Origin: Welwitschia mirabilis
Lineage: Eukaryota > Gnetophyta > Gnetopsida > Welwitschiales
DNA length: 41,471 nt
Direction of reading: 5' to 3'
Assembly: GCA_051453625.1 (NCBI GenBank)
Contig: JBOZIK010000001.1
Coordinates: 158,472,533-158,514,003 of the forward strand
This document shows, piece after piece, positions 22,040-35,254 of the stretch (position 1 is the stretch's first letter; every line of letters starts with the position of its first letter). A program made the translations under genes and the position numbers. Under the pieces are notes generated by a model, which worked only from the letters and a program-made list of their open reading frames with translations, had not been told where the DNA came from and did no database searches.

Positions 22040-25000
22040 GATCTAGCCCCCGAACCCTAGTATCCCCCATACACGTGGGCTACTTGATACACCATTCTCA
22101 ATAAATGTATTGAGCACAAGTGACATACTCTCATATATACATAATGCTTTCAGATATCGACTCACGAGAGCCAATCTGAATGCCACTTGACTCAAACCAT
22201 GAAAGATGCTATTAGTTGTAGACCTGCGCCGCACTACACTACAATTATGTATACCCCATGGACAACATGCAAGGTGATATTCAGCATTAACACCTGATCA
22301 TAGACTATTTCTCTAGATTGGATAGGTTAGAGTTCCATCTACAGCGGTCTCATTGTGCATAACCAATGTTGAATGAGCACTTGAAAATATGAGATCCACA
22401 TGAAGACAATAGTTGGTAAAACGAATAAGTAGCCATGTGGTTGTTCTTGAGGATGGTCCACCTCCCAAAGAACCTTACCTGACTATATGATGCTTGAATC
22501 ACAACCCCTTCCCTGCTGGTGCACTGGGTGGGGCATGTTTTAAAGAATCATGTAATGAGAACTAGAGAGTCAAATTACGTAGTGGTATGTTGTTAAAAGA
22601 CCGAGTACAGCTAGAGTGCATTGCGCAGTACTATAAAGCATGGTAGCGATGCTGGTATAGTTCCCCTACCCTGATCTCTACTTTCGGTTGACAGGTCCAA
22701 GTCCCGAGCCTCACCTCCGGCTACGCTATTGAAAGAGGTCCTCCTGATAGGAGTGCAACACCCCACCTAACGTGCTATCGAATAAGACTACTGGGTTCTG
22801 AATGCAGGGGCACATACTATGGGCATGTTGATATACTTGTCCATATGGTGCAGTAGCCGAGGCTATGACACAATTGGTATTAGTGAGGTTACAAGATTGC
22901 GTGCAAGAGTACACATCCTACAAGGCAGCGGGCCCGTTGGTAGTTGGTGTTGACCCAATGAGGATCAAAAACTCACATATGGATGCTACCGGTTGGTTTC
23001 ATATGATCGAAGTTCTATGTAATTGCTTTCTATATTCATGCCAAGGGTCAATAGGGTAATCTTCCTATTGCATATAATTGGTCACTATGTCACTTATAGC
23101 TCACGAGAGCTCTACCTTTCACAACATTCGATGAGGGAGCTGATGACTGTCCCCACTTGTATAACTTGGTTGGAGCTAACCACTCATATAGACTTTCACT
23201 CCCTTGTAAATCACCACATGCCTTTCAACTGAGCCACCTCAACCACTAGTATCAGGGTTTGAGGACTAGTGGTAGTTCCCACATTCATCCCGGATGTAAT
23301 AACAACCTTATGTATCACCACAACTCTTGCACTTCATTCACTGGTAAGTTGTCCCTTGGCACATCTAGTTATCTTCCCCCTGGTAAGCCCCGAGGGTGCT
23401 CAAGGCACACTTTGTCATGTTGGCATCAGTGTCTAGCCTTATGCAAGCTTTGTTGATGGATGTGAGCTAGCAGCTCGGTAACATACGACTTACACTAGTT
23501 ACACATATTCGCGCTGTCAAGCCTAGGAAATGGTAAGGTGGCCTGATCCATATAGCCCTCTCACCACATCGGAATAGATGTAGTAGTTTAATTCTATTAT
23601 ACATGTGGAAAGGGGGGATCGAAGTGGCCATTTCATTTACAATGAAAAATGAGTGAATTTCTTCATAATGGTTGACGGCCAAGGCATCCATGAAACACCC
23701 AATCATCACTTGATAATATCAGTACCTATTTTGGGGTAACTTTTCTTCCTCGCTCTGTCACTCATGTGGTTCGTGCCTCATCTCTTAGGTATATCGCTTT
23801 TTCATCGAACTTTAAAGAGAGGGTAATTAGTTATTATATGATTCATTCACTGCAAAGAGGCGTGACTTCGTTATGTTGAGGTATGTAAATAGGGTACATC
23901 ATTTCCTCTCAAATGATGGGCGTATGCAGGCAGTTCGTTCACTAGTTGATGCCCCCGGATCATAGCTCCACCCAGCCTGTGCCAGGACCCCATGAAGCAC
24001 GGTCTCTAAGATACAAGATGACTGCAACTAGTCATATTTATATGATCCTCACTACACCTGGATCTATGTCGTGCTCCTCCTTGCATTAAGAAAAATCCCC
24101 CACCATCAACAACCAACTACCATATTGAGTCTTAATTAAATGACGATGGACAATCCACCCTATGGAGGTTTACTGCATACCGCTCTAGCAGAGGCCAATA
24201 GCCTCCTGGTGAATAGTTGATTCTCAGATCTACAGAATAACTTCTGGTGAGATGGATGGTACTATCCTAGCTACTCACAATAGAGTCGACCCCCGATATG
24301 AGCCTTCTGGAGTACCCATTGCATATAGACCCATCACATTCAAATGGCTCTGGATAGGGTCCTGGCCCAGATAATTCTTAAGCATTAAGATCACCTATGA
24401 ATGTACCATATGCACTAAGTTCCTTCATACTAATTATTTCATAAGTAAGGAAAGAGGTAGCTAGTAGAGTATAACAACATGATTGTTTTTGGTTAACCAT
24501 GTTCTCAGAAATGAAATTCTTTTTCTCCATTCAAGCGAGCACAACTAAAGAGGCGCAATAGATAAATCTATTTACAAATCCATTTGCATCAATTGGAACT
24601 AGGAGGGAAGTATACACACGTGAAACTTACGATGCTATATGGAATAGGTTGGAAAATCTGGCCAAAGAAGGTGATAGCCCTGTACAACACCACCCCTATT
24701 TTCGATTACTTGCATGACCCATACCTTGTTGGCTCTTGATACACATAACCCCAATAGCTAGTCCCATGAGCGTCATATTGGATGATCCCCTCCTTCCGTT
24801 AGTAGCCAGCAAACCAAGCCCCTTATTTCCCAGCTGATTACAATGATCCGGTTATAATCCTACATCTATCCTAAAATGAGTGAGTCCTATCTTCAATGCC
24901 AGTTATATATGTGGAGGGCTTTTGGAGGTCATACAAACCTGAGTCTCTAGTTATTAAGGAGGTTATATATGATGAAGTACTTGTTTTTAGTTTCTACATG

Positions 25001-25140
25001 TATAGTACTTATGTAGGGTATGCGATGGGGGTGGGATTGGAATCAATGAGGTAGTATTATATGGTGGGGTGGATGGTGGTATTGTTGTGTATGATGGTAG
25101 AGGGCATATAAGTGGTATTATTGCATATATAGGCTTCATG
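22040..25140. other. Organelle-like block, no gene recognised
   Basis: Apart from the 41-bp repeat listed separately, I could assign nothing. Several open frames of 60-80 codons exist on both strands (for example 22865-23059 plus and 23467-23709 minus). They lack domains, and their lengths are what random sequence of this composition would give. Confidence 0.45.
22731..22771 (+). repeat. Dispersed 41-bp repeat, copy 1
   Basis: Shares ggagtgcaaca and flanking pattern over 41 bp with 35591-35631, in the same orientation. Most of the differences are C/T or A/G. It may be a short dispersed repeat that was already in the mitochondrial source. Confidence 0.75.
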
Positions 25141-25159
25141 CACCAGATGTATGTAGGGT

Positions 25160-25228
25160 GTAATGTAGCTTACTCGTTATACAGGGACTAGCCCGTCTGG
25201 TATGTAACATAGCTCATTCGTTATACAG
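25160..25228 (+). repeat. Short duplication, 25-bp units 44 bp apart
   Basis: Units at 25160-25184 and 25204-25228 share the end cgttatacag and most of the preceding bases. The differences are mainly transitions. Confidence 0.75.
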
Positions 25229-25959
25229 AATGTGGCAGGCGGCATGTATAGGGCACATATGATGACGAGGGTGATAGCACTCCCTACTAATTAATGTAGT
25301 TGGCATGATGTAGTTGACATGATTCGGGTCAGTGATCTACACCAGCCCATACAGTATTACCCTGAATACAACTGCATGGCTAGCTACGAGGATCCACTAG
25401 AAGTTGGAAGAGAAGGGAAGCCTGTGCGGCCAGGTATAACACTACATATGAGTGGTTGACATAGGCTACTTATCGCAAAGGAAGTAATCCTTACTGAGCT
25501 ATGCATGTTGAGAGCCTATGTGAGCTCATCCCATCAATCCTAGCTATGCACCATCAGTTACTAACGTGTTGTATAAAGAACCCATGAACCACAACATTCA
25601 CTAACCTATATGTTTTATAAATACCCTCAGTTACACATGAAAGGTCTCGCAGAAACTCAACGTAGTTATCAACGCTAAATATGAAGCAATAAGTTTGTAC
25701 TTTAGAGCATACGTATATAAAGGGGCCTATTGCTGTGTAGAAACATTGATATTATGCATCCAACCAAGTAAAAGGCTCCCAGCTGTTAGTGCCTCCTATT
25801 GCCCTTCACCTACCCCATGTGTTCGAAATCAATCGATGATTTCACATCTACTTGGTGGTGGTTCACTTACCAATGTAAATGGTGTAAACAAATGAATACG
25901 CCTCCACCATCTAGGGTAGCAATGATTACTCAATCAACCCAGCTCCAAACAGTGGAGCT

Positions 25960-26012
25960 TGGTGAGTCTTAATATCGCTTTCATTAGGTTGAATAGTTAT
26001 CATTATTTCTCC
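25960..26012 (-). pseudogene. atpA: Possible 5' end of plastid atpA
   Basis: The minus strand has a ribosome-site-like ggag five bases before an ATG (plus 26001-26003), then MITIQPNESDI. This resembles the start of plastid atpA (the alpha subunit of the plastid ATP synthase), M-VTIRADEIS, over about the first eight codons; several of the differences would be G to A or C to T. Similarity then fades, so this is weak evidence. An AT-rich stretch upstream (to about 26215) would fit a plastid spacer. Confidence 0.25.
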
Positions 26013-26866
26013 TAAAATATCTTTTCTATTTTGAAAAAAAAGAACAAAAAGTCAAACATATAAAAACCAATCAATTGGATTTTTTGGCTCTAAGTTAGCC
26101 AATATTGTAGTTGATCATACGTAGATGTAAGTCGGTATTTAAACAGTTGTTTATAATTGCTAAATCTTTTTGTAAATCTTGATACAAAATTTATTGTCGT
26201 ACTTGATCAAGGCTAGTGACCAATGAGACATCACCCCATGGAATGTCCTACCCATGGTTGTGGGCCCAGCTATGCATATAACGCAGACACTAACAAGGTT
26301 GAAGTGAGCCGTTCACTGAGACTTGGCAGACCCACTCCTTGACACTACACCCCCGACAGCGACTAAGTAATCCCACACCTTCGTGTTATAGTATGCAACC
26401 ACCCATGACTATCCGAACTACAAATCCCATCACACCCTGTAAGGTAGTCACTGTTTAGATTACCCTATATTACCCCACATAGGTTACCTAGTGGGTAGCC
26501 CTACCTTACGTATTCACCCCTGTACCACTACATTGTTGATGGCTCAATAAGGTGGTAAACTATATAGAACTCATCCACCAGCTCTGGCTGTCAAATTACT
26601 TCAGTCTAATAAAGACCTCTTATAGTATAGGGCTTCCTCTAGGCTGCTTGCCTAACTATCCTCCCTCGAGATGCTTATGCAAAGCACAACTCATACAAGC
26701 ATTATTTATTATCCTACGCAATACGCTCTGGCTATACTCAGGATTCATTTGGACCTTCTGTACCCTACCCCTCCTCTGTACCTATGCCACCCACCCCTAG
26801 GGGAATAAGTTGCGGTTCGCTAGTGGCAAAATGCCCTCCAATATGTATATAAGTACTAGTACCAGT

Positions 26867-26940
26867 GGGTTTGATTATTGTTACAAGCATCAAAATCAAC
26901 CAACGGGTTCGATTGTTATTACAAGCATCAAAATCAATAT
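26867..26940 (+). repeat. Tandem duplication, 38-bp unit
   Basis: Units at 26867-26904 and 26905-26940 share acaagcatcaaaatcaa and the preceding gggtt(t/c)gatt. Few differences. Confidence 0.85.
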
Positions 26941-28050
26941 TCCTACTAACCCCTGGTCCCACATATATGAAGAAAGTAGGTGATATAAGAAACGAAGTTA
27001 ATTTCCAACATCTTTGTTATCCAAGCCGCCCACCCAGTAACTAAGGGGAGGAGCATGCAGCTTCATGGAGGCATGTGGCTATAGGAGCCTTGCAGTAACA
27101 TTAGTAACATGTCGATTAAGCTATGAGTTACCTGCAGTGTATAGTGCAGCATATATAGATAGATTCCTTTCTGTCAATCTTGTTTCTTAAATGCCCCACA
27201 TAAAAGGTGCAGGAAAATGAAGGGAGCTAAGGTTGACCACGTTGAGTAGTTTTTCAATGCAGCACTCTATTACAGTAGATAGCAACATGTTTGTCATAGC
27301 TCGATAACCACACCACATATTATATTATATATATTATAAGCAAGCTATATTCTTATATGTTGTGTGTTACCCCAACTAACTGATACCGAATACCATAGTG
27401 CACTCATTAAGCTTATTGGTTCCTATCCCTATCCCTGTACATGATGCGCTCATTTTTCAAGTGAGCCCTATCCTCTTAAAGCTCATAAAGGATTTTGTGT
27501 TGTGATTTGCACACTTGTGTGAGCGGACATTCCTATGAGGGTAAAGTTATTTCAGGTCAGGCTTCCACACGCTTACGCAAGAGACCCACAGGTTTCTCTA
27601 AGACGCGCTGACCATTATGAATAGCTAGATCATTTTGTGTTTACTGAGAAGGTGGTACAAGCAAGTGAACATGCTGAAGGACAATGCAGTTATTATGTAT
27701 ATAGTAAGTGGTGCATGGCCTGGTTATTCCCCAGGTGGGGGTGCATAGACTAAAAGAAGGCTAAGAGTTATTTGTTCTATGCATCATTGTATCAGTTGTT
27801 CGTGTCTTCGAATGAGTGCACTATCATTCCTTAATCAAGCATCAAGTAAGAGATCACATCAACAGCATTGGGGTAAAGTCACCCATTCATTAAGTAGAGG
27901 TTTGACTGCTACCTCTCTATATAACCCCGATGAAGTATTATCAAAGCATATAGGAGAAACATTTCCCAGACAGAGAACCATTTCCTGGTTGCCCAACACA
28001 GGTATCGAATCTAGAAGAGAGATGATGATAGTACCATATTAAAACAAAAG
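26941..28050. other. Organelle-like block, no gene recognised
   Basis: An 87-codon open frame at 27779-28042 (plus) ends just before the 10-N gap. I recognise no domain in it. Otherwise nothing assignable. Confidence 0.4.
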
Positions 28051-28060
28051 NNNNNNNNNN
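28051..28060. other. Short assembly gap (10 N)
   Basis: Ten unknown bases, upstream of the nad2 fragment. Confidence 0.98.
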
Positions 28061-28162
28061 GCCAAGAAATGTTCACTCTAGTTTGCAAACAATATCGGTG
28101 TAGGATATGAACCCATCCCTTCCTCGGTAGCTGAAAACAACCAGATCAGAGCCTCTTTACTT

Positions 28163-28265
28163 GAAAAAAATTATGATCCCCTTCCACATGTTCAATCTCT
28201 TAATGCGGTTTTCCTAGAGATCTTTCTCATTAACCTAATCTACTTCTTCCCCATAGTACGAGTGA
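28163..28265 (+). pseudogene. nad2: Mitochondrial nad2 exon 1 fragment
   Basis: Nad2 is a membrane subunit of respiratory complex I, encoded in plant mitochondria in several exons. At 28188 atgttcaatctc, then gcggttttcctagagatctt and ctcattaac, match the start of nad2 (MFNL-AVFPEIF-IN). The bases before the ATG (gatccccttccac) match the usual upstream codons RILPH. Compared with the intact gene there is a one-base loss after the sixth codon region, and apparently a two-base loss before the ATG, so the frame is broken. Similarity continues weakly to gtacgagtgaaagtgaaaaa and then ends. Nothing downstream is recognisable as the rest of the gene. The intact sequence is from memory of the family. 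Confidence 0.72.
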
Positions 28266-28480
28266 AAGTGAAAAAGTAAAAAATACCATTAGAGCAGCTT
28301 GAGCAATATCAACTAAGCTTTTTCAGATTTTTTTTTTTTCATTTTTGATTTGATTACTAATGATAAGAGAACTAAGAACCATAATGCAAAGTAAACATAA
28401 AATAAATCTAGCCTATTAATTTATGAACACCTATGTAAACCCTAATACTACCACCACAATACAACTTTCTGCCTCCCTGA
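28266..28480. other. AT-rich stretch after nad2 fragment
   Basis: AT-rich compared with the block around it, with a T run near 28328-28339. It could be decayed intron or spacer, or a nuclear insertion. Nothing identifies it. Confidence 0.35.
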
Positions 28481-31400
28481 TGTAGTGTCTCAAGGGAATC
28501 ACCTGCCTCAACTTATTGGGTCTTGATATTAGAAGAAGCTGGCACATCATTTCCTTCCTTTATACTAGTTGTTGTGCCGTATAGTTATGTGGGGCTGCAT
28601 GCAGAACATTTCAAAATGCGACAGTGATGATTGATTTATATAATGCCTACTCAGTGTTTCCTACACTTATATCAGAGCACGTCAATGTTCTGGGTTTTAT
28701 AGGTATAGGTATATATATACACATAAGTATGCTATTCATCCAAGACCATGTTGGGCCCTTCGCTTGGTTCGTCTAGCATCATCTAAGTTGACGTACATGA
28801 TGGTAAAAATGCCAAGGAACTGTAGAGGTTACTAGCATGTCTACTCATGTGACCAGCTGAGTTAAGTGCTACCCAAAAGTCCCCTAATCCCTCTAGGTTG
28901 TGATTGGGATCATACTTATATATGATGAGGCAGATACAAAAGGATTTACCTGGGTTCCTTCTTTCACCTACACATGACAACTCATAATGAGACTAGCAGT
29001 TACAGCGGGCTCTATGCTAGTATATGGTAGAAGGTGGTAAGGAATCAATCAAGATCGTTGTGTACTAGTGTTAGAAATGCATTGAGAGGTGTTGCACCTT
29101 GCTATGCTTCCTAAGGGCTACAGGCCCCCACACTCATATATAACTACCTAGGTCACTTATAGCTAGGACTGCTTACATGTTGGTCATATGGCTAGAGGAA
29201 GGGGCAGTTGGGTTATATATGTGAGGTAGTAAGGAAAGCCAACTTTAGCACAATGACAATCGATGGTAGCCAAGAATAGGAGAATTGGCTTCTCTCTGGA
29301 CAGCTTATGTAACACAAGAAGAACCCAACATCATGTTGTTGAGGCGAGCCTGACATCATGTTGTTGAGGATTTATGATGCACAACCATCAGGGTGTTTTG
29401 TAACTCGTAATTGCCTAATATTCACGTGTTACCTACATGTTATCTATTCACTAGCAAGACTTTCCAAATACAACTGTTCAATAACCAATGCCTACTAGTC
29501 TTGACCCTTTGGGGTAACTCCCTATAACGTACTGGCGATCAATGCTTCATTCATCGGACTATAGCGAATATGTTACCATGAACTACCCCTTCCTTATTTC
29601 TTGCCCACAAATCACATTCCCAGATAAATGAAGACTAAAAATCACTAGATTAATGGCTGCTCCTAAATAACTAGTAATATCTCTTAAGGGTGGATAGACT
29701 GTCTAACCAATATCCCTCCAAAGCTGACTTGGTCTAGACCTACTAAGATCATGCAATAACAACTAATTGGGGGTTAAACAATGATGATAACTATTTCTCA
29801 GTAGTTCCCGACTAATATGTGGTTTAGCAACTTTCGGTAAGTACAATGTGAGATGACATTGCACCGAAATAAAACCCTTGTCTCTTTGGAGGCAATGCAT
29901 GATGAAACAAAACGAGCTATCAGTCACTTATCCCAACATGGTTGTCATTCCCGTTCTGCCTAAATACAGTAAGAGGAAGTGGTGCTATTGCTCTTTGATT
30001 CCCTGTTGGCTCAAGAAGCCATCCCAATATGGAGTTCCCTACCATCCTCAATGTTCTCAGTACATTACAAGGTACTGTTATTGTTCACATCCTTCCTGTT
30101 TTTAACACATATTAGTACCCAGAACTAATGGGAATACCTCCAATACATATGCGAGGGGAGGGAGTGGGGGCGGGAATATTTATGTTGGTTGCTAGAGTAC
30201 CATAAACACTCAAAGCTAAGGTAGGTATGACGGAAGTGTTATATAGAGAGGTCGTTGTTCCCTCCTGCCAGAAAACAACGAACACAGAAACAGGCGACAT
30301 AATAGGAGTTGGTTTGGCTGAAACCAAGCCGGTGTGGCTTATAAGAATCATTCCCAAACATCCCTAGTTTACATTACATAATCGTTCAAAGCCCCACACC
30401 CTCTGATGTTGTTGATGTCAATAGTGATTATGCAGGTGTATTGGTTTGGGTATGTATGTGGTTAAGTAACCCTATTACATAATTCATATTATGGAGATAG
30501 GGGCAGGGGCACATGTATTAAGAACCACTGAATTCCCCTCATGGAATGGTGGGCCAGTTTTTAACACCATTTATCAAAGCCTTATATGGGGGTACCCCTG
30601 TAGCGTTGGTATATATGCCCACCCCCTACAGATACTCATGCTTTGAAGTTAATTAACTAGCTGGAGTCTTGAATCACCAAAATTGATTGAATGAACTAAG
30701 TGGGCATTAGAGGAACCCCCTTTCCCCTGGTAAGGCACCACCATACAACTATATGCACCCCTATCTTGTAAAGTTATTTACTCGAGCGTGTGGGGGTTTG
30801 TTAAATGATCTGAAGATCCCAGGTTGTCATCTGCCATGAGAAGGATAGTGGGAGACTTACTTAATATCTTGCTCAGTTGCCGTCAATGGTTGATTATGAG
30901 GAAGCTAAAGAGATTCAATGATGTCCCCGCTCACTTGTCTAGGCAAGGTTGGGGTAAAACTAACATCTACACATGGGGCCAGTGGAGTGGGTCTGGCCAT
31001 AACAATAGGGAAGTCTCAAACCTTATACCTCTTCATATGGAAATGTGGTAATCTAGCATTAAAGTCACATCGAGTAACTAGACACACTCAGAATGGTGCT
31101 ATGCCCACTAGTTAGACGGTGGAAATCTCCAACCAAATGAGTTGTTACAGGGGGCAGGAAACCTAATAAAGCAAGTCCATTAGCACTGGGGTGGAATGTT
31201 ACTAGCAACATCCTTTCTTATAGACTAGTATCCGAGCCCTACATGGAGGTGGTAAGTCTTCATAAATAGCAAGATAACTTCTACAACTTGGAAGCTAGTC
31301 ATAGTCAGAAAGTTGGATACGGGGATGATAACCCCATACATGTAGGTCCAGGAAAGGTGTATAAAACTCACACAAGGATAGTCTTGTATGTGGTTTGTCC

Positions 31401-32377
31401 ATGACAACCATATTAATTAATATGCTTTCACCCATACCAGCTAAAGAGTAAGATAAGTCGCACCATTACATTATATATGTGGGGTGGGGTGGTGTGGTGG
31501 TGGTGCATGCTTCACCCTATGGTTGTGGTTCTCACCAATAACTTAATTATGTTTATATGCTAATTATGCACTCACAGAGGTAGCATAGGGTACAAATCCA
31601 AATGGGGCATTTGTAGGTAAGGGTACCATTGCATGGGGGATTCTCCAGTTCAGATATCTCACATCCTATAACAACTATACAACCCTATGTTACATAGTTC
31701 CTGCTTGATCATAAACAACTGCATACATGAAAAAGGATCTAACGTATATAGGTATGGTACTCATTCTACATATGATTCCTACCCTACCCATTTGAGTTGG
31801 CTTCTTGCTTAAACATTATATAATACGGTGGGGGTCAATGCATTTATGCCCTTTCGTATTATGGCATAGTAATAAACCCATTTCCCACATGGAGCAACCC
31901 CACTAGCTGTTCACTTCAATTACTTATATAGCTAATGAACTTGGTTCACTGAACCCACTTGCACATACTAGGAAGGGAAAAGCTACATTGTTACCTAGGG
32001 CATATAGATCCCTGCATGCTCTATCAAGTATAGTCACCTATTGGAAAAGATAATGAAATGTTATTCAATATTTTAGGGGGTTAGAAAGGAATAGGAGAGT
32101 GGATTTCTAGAAGATCAAAATGGATTTTCCAAATCCTTTCTCAAAATTAGCTATTTCACTAGATTTCGGATGTACTATGATTAGATACCTGGCCTAGCGA
32201 TGCAATTCCATCACATTGGCATGTAGTTATGAGGCTTTTGGAGGAGGTGTGCAAAGGTATCATACTGATCAGCTACCTTACACTAGAGAGGGACTGCTAC
32301 CTAACAGCCATGTAGCTCTGTGATGGATAATGGAGATGGAATAATGGTTTTTGCACCATAACCCCAACATGCAAGTA
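28480..32377. other. Organelle-like block, no gene recognised
   Basis: Nothing assignable except a 17-bp direct repeat (acatcatgttgttgagg at 29328-29344 and 29353-29369). Open frames reach at most about 80 codons and have no known domain. Confidence 0.4.
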
Positions 32378-32431
32378 GAGCTACCTTCATAAGACCAGTT
32401 GAGTGAGCTACTTTCATAAGACCAGTTTAGT
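32378..32431 (+). repeat. Tandem duplication, 27-bp unit
   Basis: Units at 32378-32404 and 32405-32431 share gagcta and tttcataagaccag-type words. The few differences include C to T. Confidence 0.85.
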
Positions 32432-34239
32432 AAGCTTATGTTGTATAGTGGTGTGCCAAGGCTGGGGTTGTGCGTGTGAGTAATTTACCTATGCATGTCC
32501 TTCGTGCATGTAGTCTTACTCCATCTGTGATTGGTAGTGCACTTACATACTTGACTGCTGCCTAGGGGTAGTTTAGTAAAAGGCCATCTGACTATGTATT
32601 AAACGAACGTCTTGCTGATGGAGTCTACATAGTTTACCATAAATGCTTGCAAGTTACCAACCTACACAGCTCCTTGGGTCACCTGGAATAGACCTAACAA
32701 TGTAGCATGATGTCTTCCAACCAAGTCATATTTACCTTGTCTTTCATTTACATCGATGGCTCATATATGTAGTGTTACACAATAGCATATAGCTGGGAGG
32801 ACGACTAACAGAGCAGACTAACTGCTTCACACATGTCTAGAAAGGAAAAGATCCACCAATAGCCAAGTAGTATCAGCCCTTCGAACCCTGTTTTATCAAA
32901 TTAGAATGTTCGAACCATTTAGTTCTAACAATTTTTTTTGAGAAATCCTTTGATAAATCCACCTTATTTCCATACAATGGTTACCCATCCTAGCCTACAA
33001 TTTGAACTGAGATTGGGTTTTTTGAGAGACAGATTGATGTAGTGGGGACAACTAGTAAATCGAATAGATGGAAATAGCATGTTAAGAGCTGTACCTAGAA
33101 TGCCTCAGGATGGTTCAAGATAATCCTATTTCATTGTGAGCCTGAACATGTCAGGATCATAAATAAGAGAAACCATAGAATCAGTAGCTTATACGGTGTT
33201 GTATATGAAGGAGGTTCATAGATGGAAGGAGTTTCATAGAAGACACTTCTGCTGGTATATGGGCTGGGTTATATATATGGGATGCCACTCATTTCTCGCT
33301 ATAACACCCACTAAACTATGAAAGATTAAGAACCTTGATTCAGTTTAGTAATTGCTCACGATTACGTGGAACTTGTGATGGCTCTAGACACATGCATTTG
33401 ACTATATTAGAGAAGAGACATTTATGATAGATACTTATCAGTGTCGCATTGAAAGAAGCTAGCAGTAGTCGTTGTTAGCCCACTTGAGTAATTTTTCATT
33501 ATCCCATTGATTCCTATGAATCTAGGAAACTTGTATTTTTATTTTATAAATTCATCTTTTAATATGATGGGGATGATGGGTGTGTGTAATACAAGCCACC
33601 GTCTGTGCATCCCTATGCATATATAGGATTTGAATTATAACCATTGAGGATCCACAGCCCCATCCAAAATGCTATACTAGAACCTGGCGTAATAGTAGAA
33701 GGCTTAACTCAGTATTAGAGTTGCCCATTAAGTAGTGGGCTAGGATCCAGAATGGTATACACTAGGCGACACACTAACAAGCCTAGTTCTTTGGTGGCTA
33801 TAGCATGACAATGACTCATTTAGCTATCAAAAGCTACTGCACCCATAGGGGGACCAGTCGGTAGAAAGACTGACCAGAAGACCATGGCACTAACATGACA
33901 CTGAGAATACCTATGTCTTTCATTGATTAGACCCAGTGTTTCCTAGTGTAATAGGGACACATATAAGTTTTCCATATATATGCTGCAGAAGGTTCCCAAT
34001 TCTTTCATACTCAAGTCACTAGGCATACAGATAGATCATATAAACAAAACCCTCACTCATGTCTTCTTGCCATGTCTCCCCATCCATGTTTGTGTTCATC
34101 TTCGATATAATGTGGCCATACCATACACATATCTCACTATGTATGGAGAGACATATTGCTTACCTACCATGGCTCTTATCCAGTATTACTACTACTTGGA
34201 GAACTTCTTAATAATTTAGGTTATATAGAAATAAATAAA
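32432..34239. other. Organelle-like block, no gene recognised
   Basis: Two AT-richer pieces (about 32885-33030 and 33490-33560) could be decayed coding or inserted DNA, but I could not match them to a gene. Confidence 0.4.
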
Positions 34240-34440
34240 ACATCTCCTATTCATTAGTCCACTTCTACCTTTCCATAGTTGGATACAAATTTGGCTATTT
34301 TTGAAACAGGTATAAAAGTAGTGGATCTTTTATCACCCTACCTCTGTGGAGGAAAAATAGGTCTCTTCGGGGAAGCCAGAGTGAATAGAACAGTACTAAT
34401 TATGGAGTTAATAAATAATATTACTGAAGCTCAAGAGATG
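34240..34440 (+). pseudogene. atpB: Plastid atpB fragment
   Basis: AtpB is the catalytic beta subunit of the plastid ATP synthase. The plus frame reads TSPIH*ST-FP*LDT, then [23 protein letters not shown] and [10 protein letters not shown], colinear with beta-subunit residues leading through the P-loop. The upstream words TSPIH and LDT-L-IFETG fit the plastid form better than the mitochondrial nuclear-encoded beta subunit. Two stops occur at 34255 and 34276. The P-loop GGAGVGKT is now GEARVNRT, which lacks the lysine and glycines needed for ATP binding; most of those changes can be explained by G to A. Homology ends soon after NNI. The same frame stays open to 34494, but the tail is unrelated. 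Confidence 0.88.
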
Positions 34441-35254
34441 GACTACCCCATATCCCATGGATCTAATGCCTTGGACTACGGGATTAGATGTTGATCTCAC
34501 ATAGCCCAATTGATCACAATTTGGATATGGTTTCAGTGTTGTAGCTTAGTCACCATCTACTTGAACCTGGGTTAATTGAATTCATAAGTCTGTCAATCAA
34601 TACAAACATCTATATACATACTCTAGAGTAGTACTTGCACATGGTAGACCACCAAAAGAGCTTCTTTAGTAAGTATCGGTTGTTAGTACACAGTAAGCAC
34701 CCAAAAGGCATTGCGTGCCTTACATACTTGAAATGGCATTAAGGAACTCTACTATTCTAATAAGAATGAATGGGTGAATAAATACAAATATGCAAAATAA
34801 AAGACAATAAATGCAAACTTTTGTGCTTACTGACGATAGTGGATGAACCCCACCATTGTTAAACATACTTATTAGCATAGGGGGTTGGCTCTTACATATG
34901 CGAAGTTGGATCCATCGTAATTATAGGATAGTTATGTAAAGAGGGAAATGGTTTTCCCACCCATGTTTACTTCACGTCTATGTAGCCAGATTGATCTTAA
35001 GTAATGATGTTTTTCCATCTAGTCATACATGACTACAGTGAGCCATGTAAGTGAATCAGCAGAGTGAGAAACTAGTTCCCTGGGCTTGTAACGGAGTGGA
35101 CGTATAAGGGAGCATACCATACCATCCTTCTAATTAGTAAATCAAAGTAGTAGTAAAAAATATTACTATAAACCTTGACTATAAGCCACCCATCCTGGTT
35201 CTATGACTCATAGCAAGGCTCAAGACCCACATAATGAAGGTGGTATTATATTAA
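34441..35254. other. Organelle-like block, no gene recognised
   Basis: Contains an AT-rich, Lys/Tyr/Asn-coding stretch near 34740-34820 that could be a decayed plastid or mitochondrial frame. It does not match a gene I know. Confidence 0.4.

Noticed and set aside
28080-28145. tRNA gene on the minus strand (gggttcatatcc word)
   Set aside because: Only a T-loop-like word is present. No matching acceptor stem, D-arm or anticodon arm could be built.
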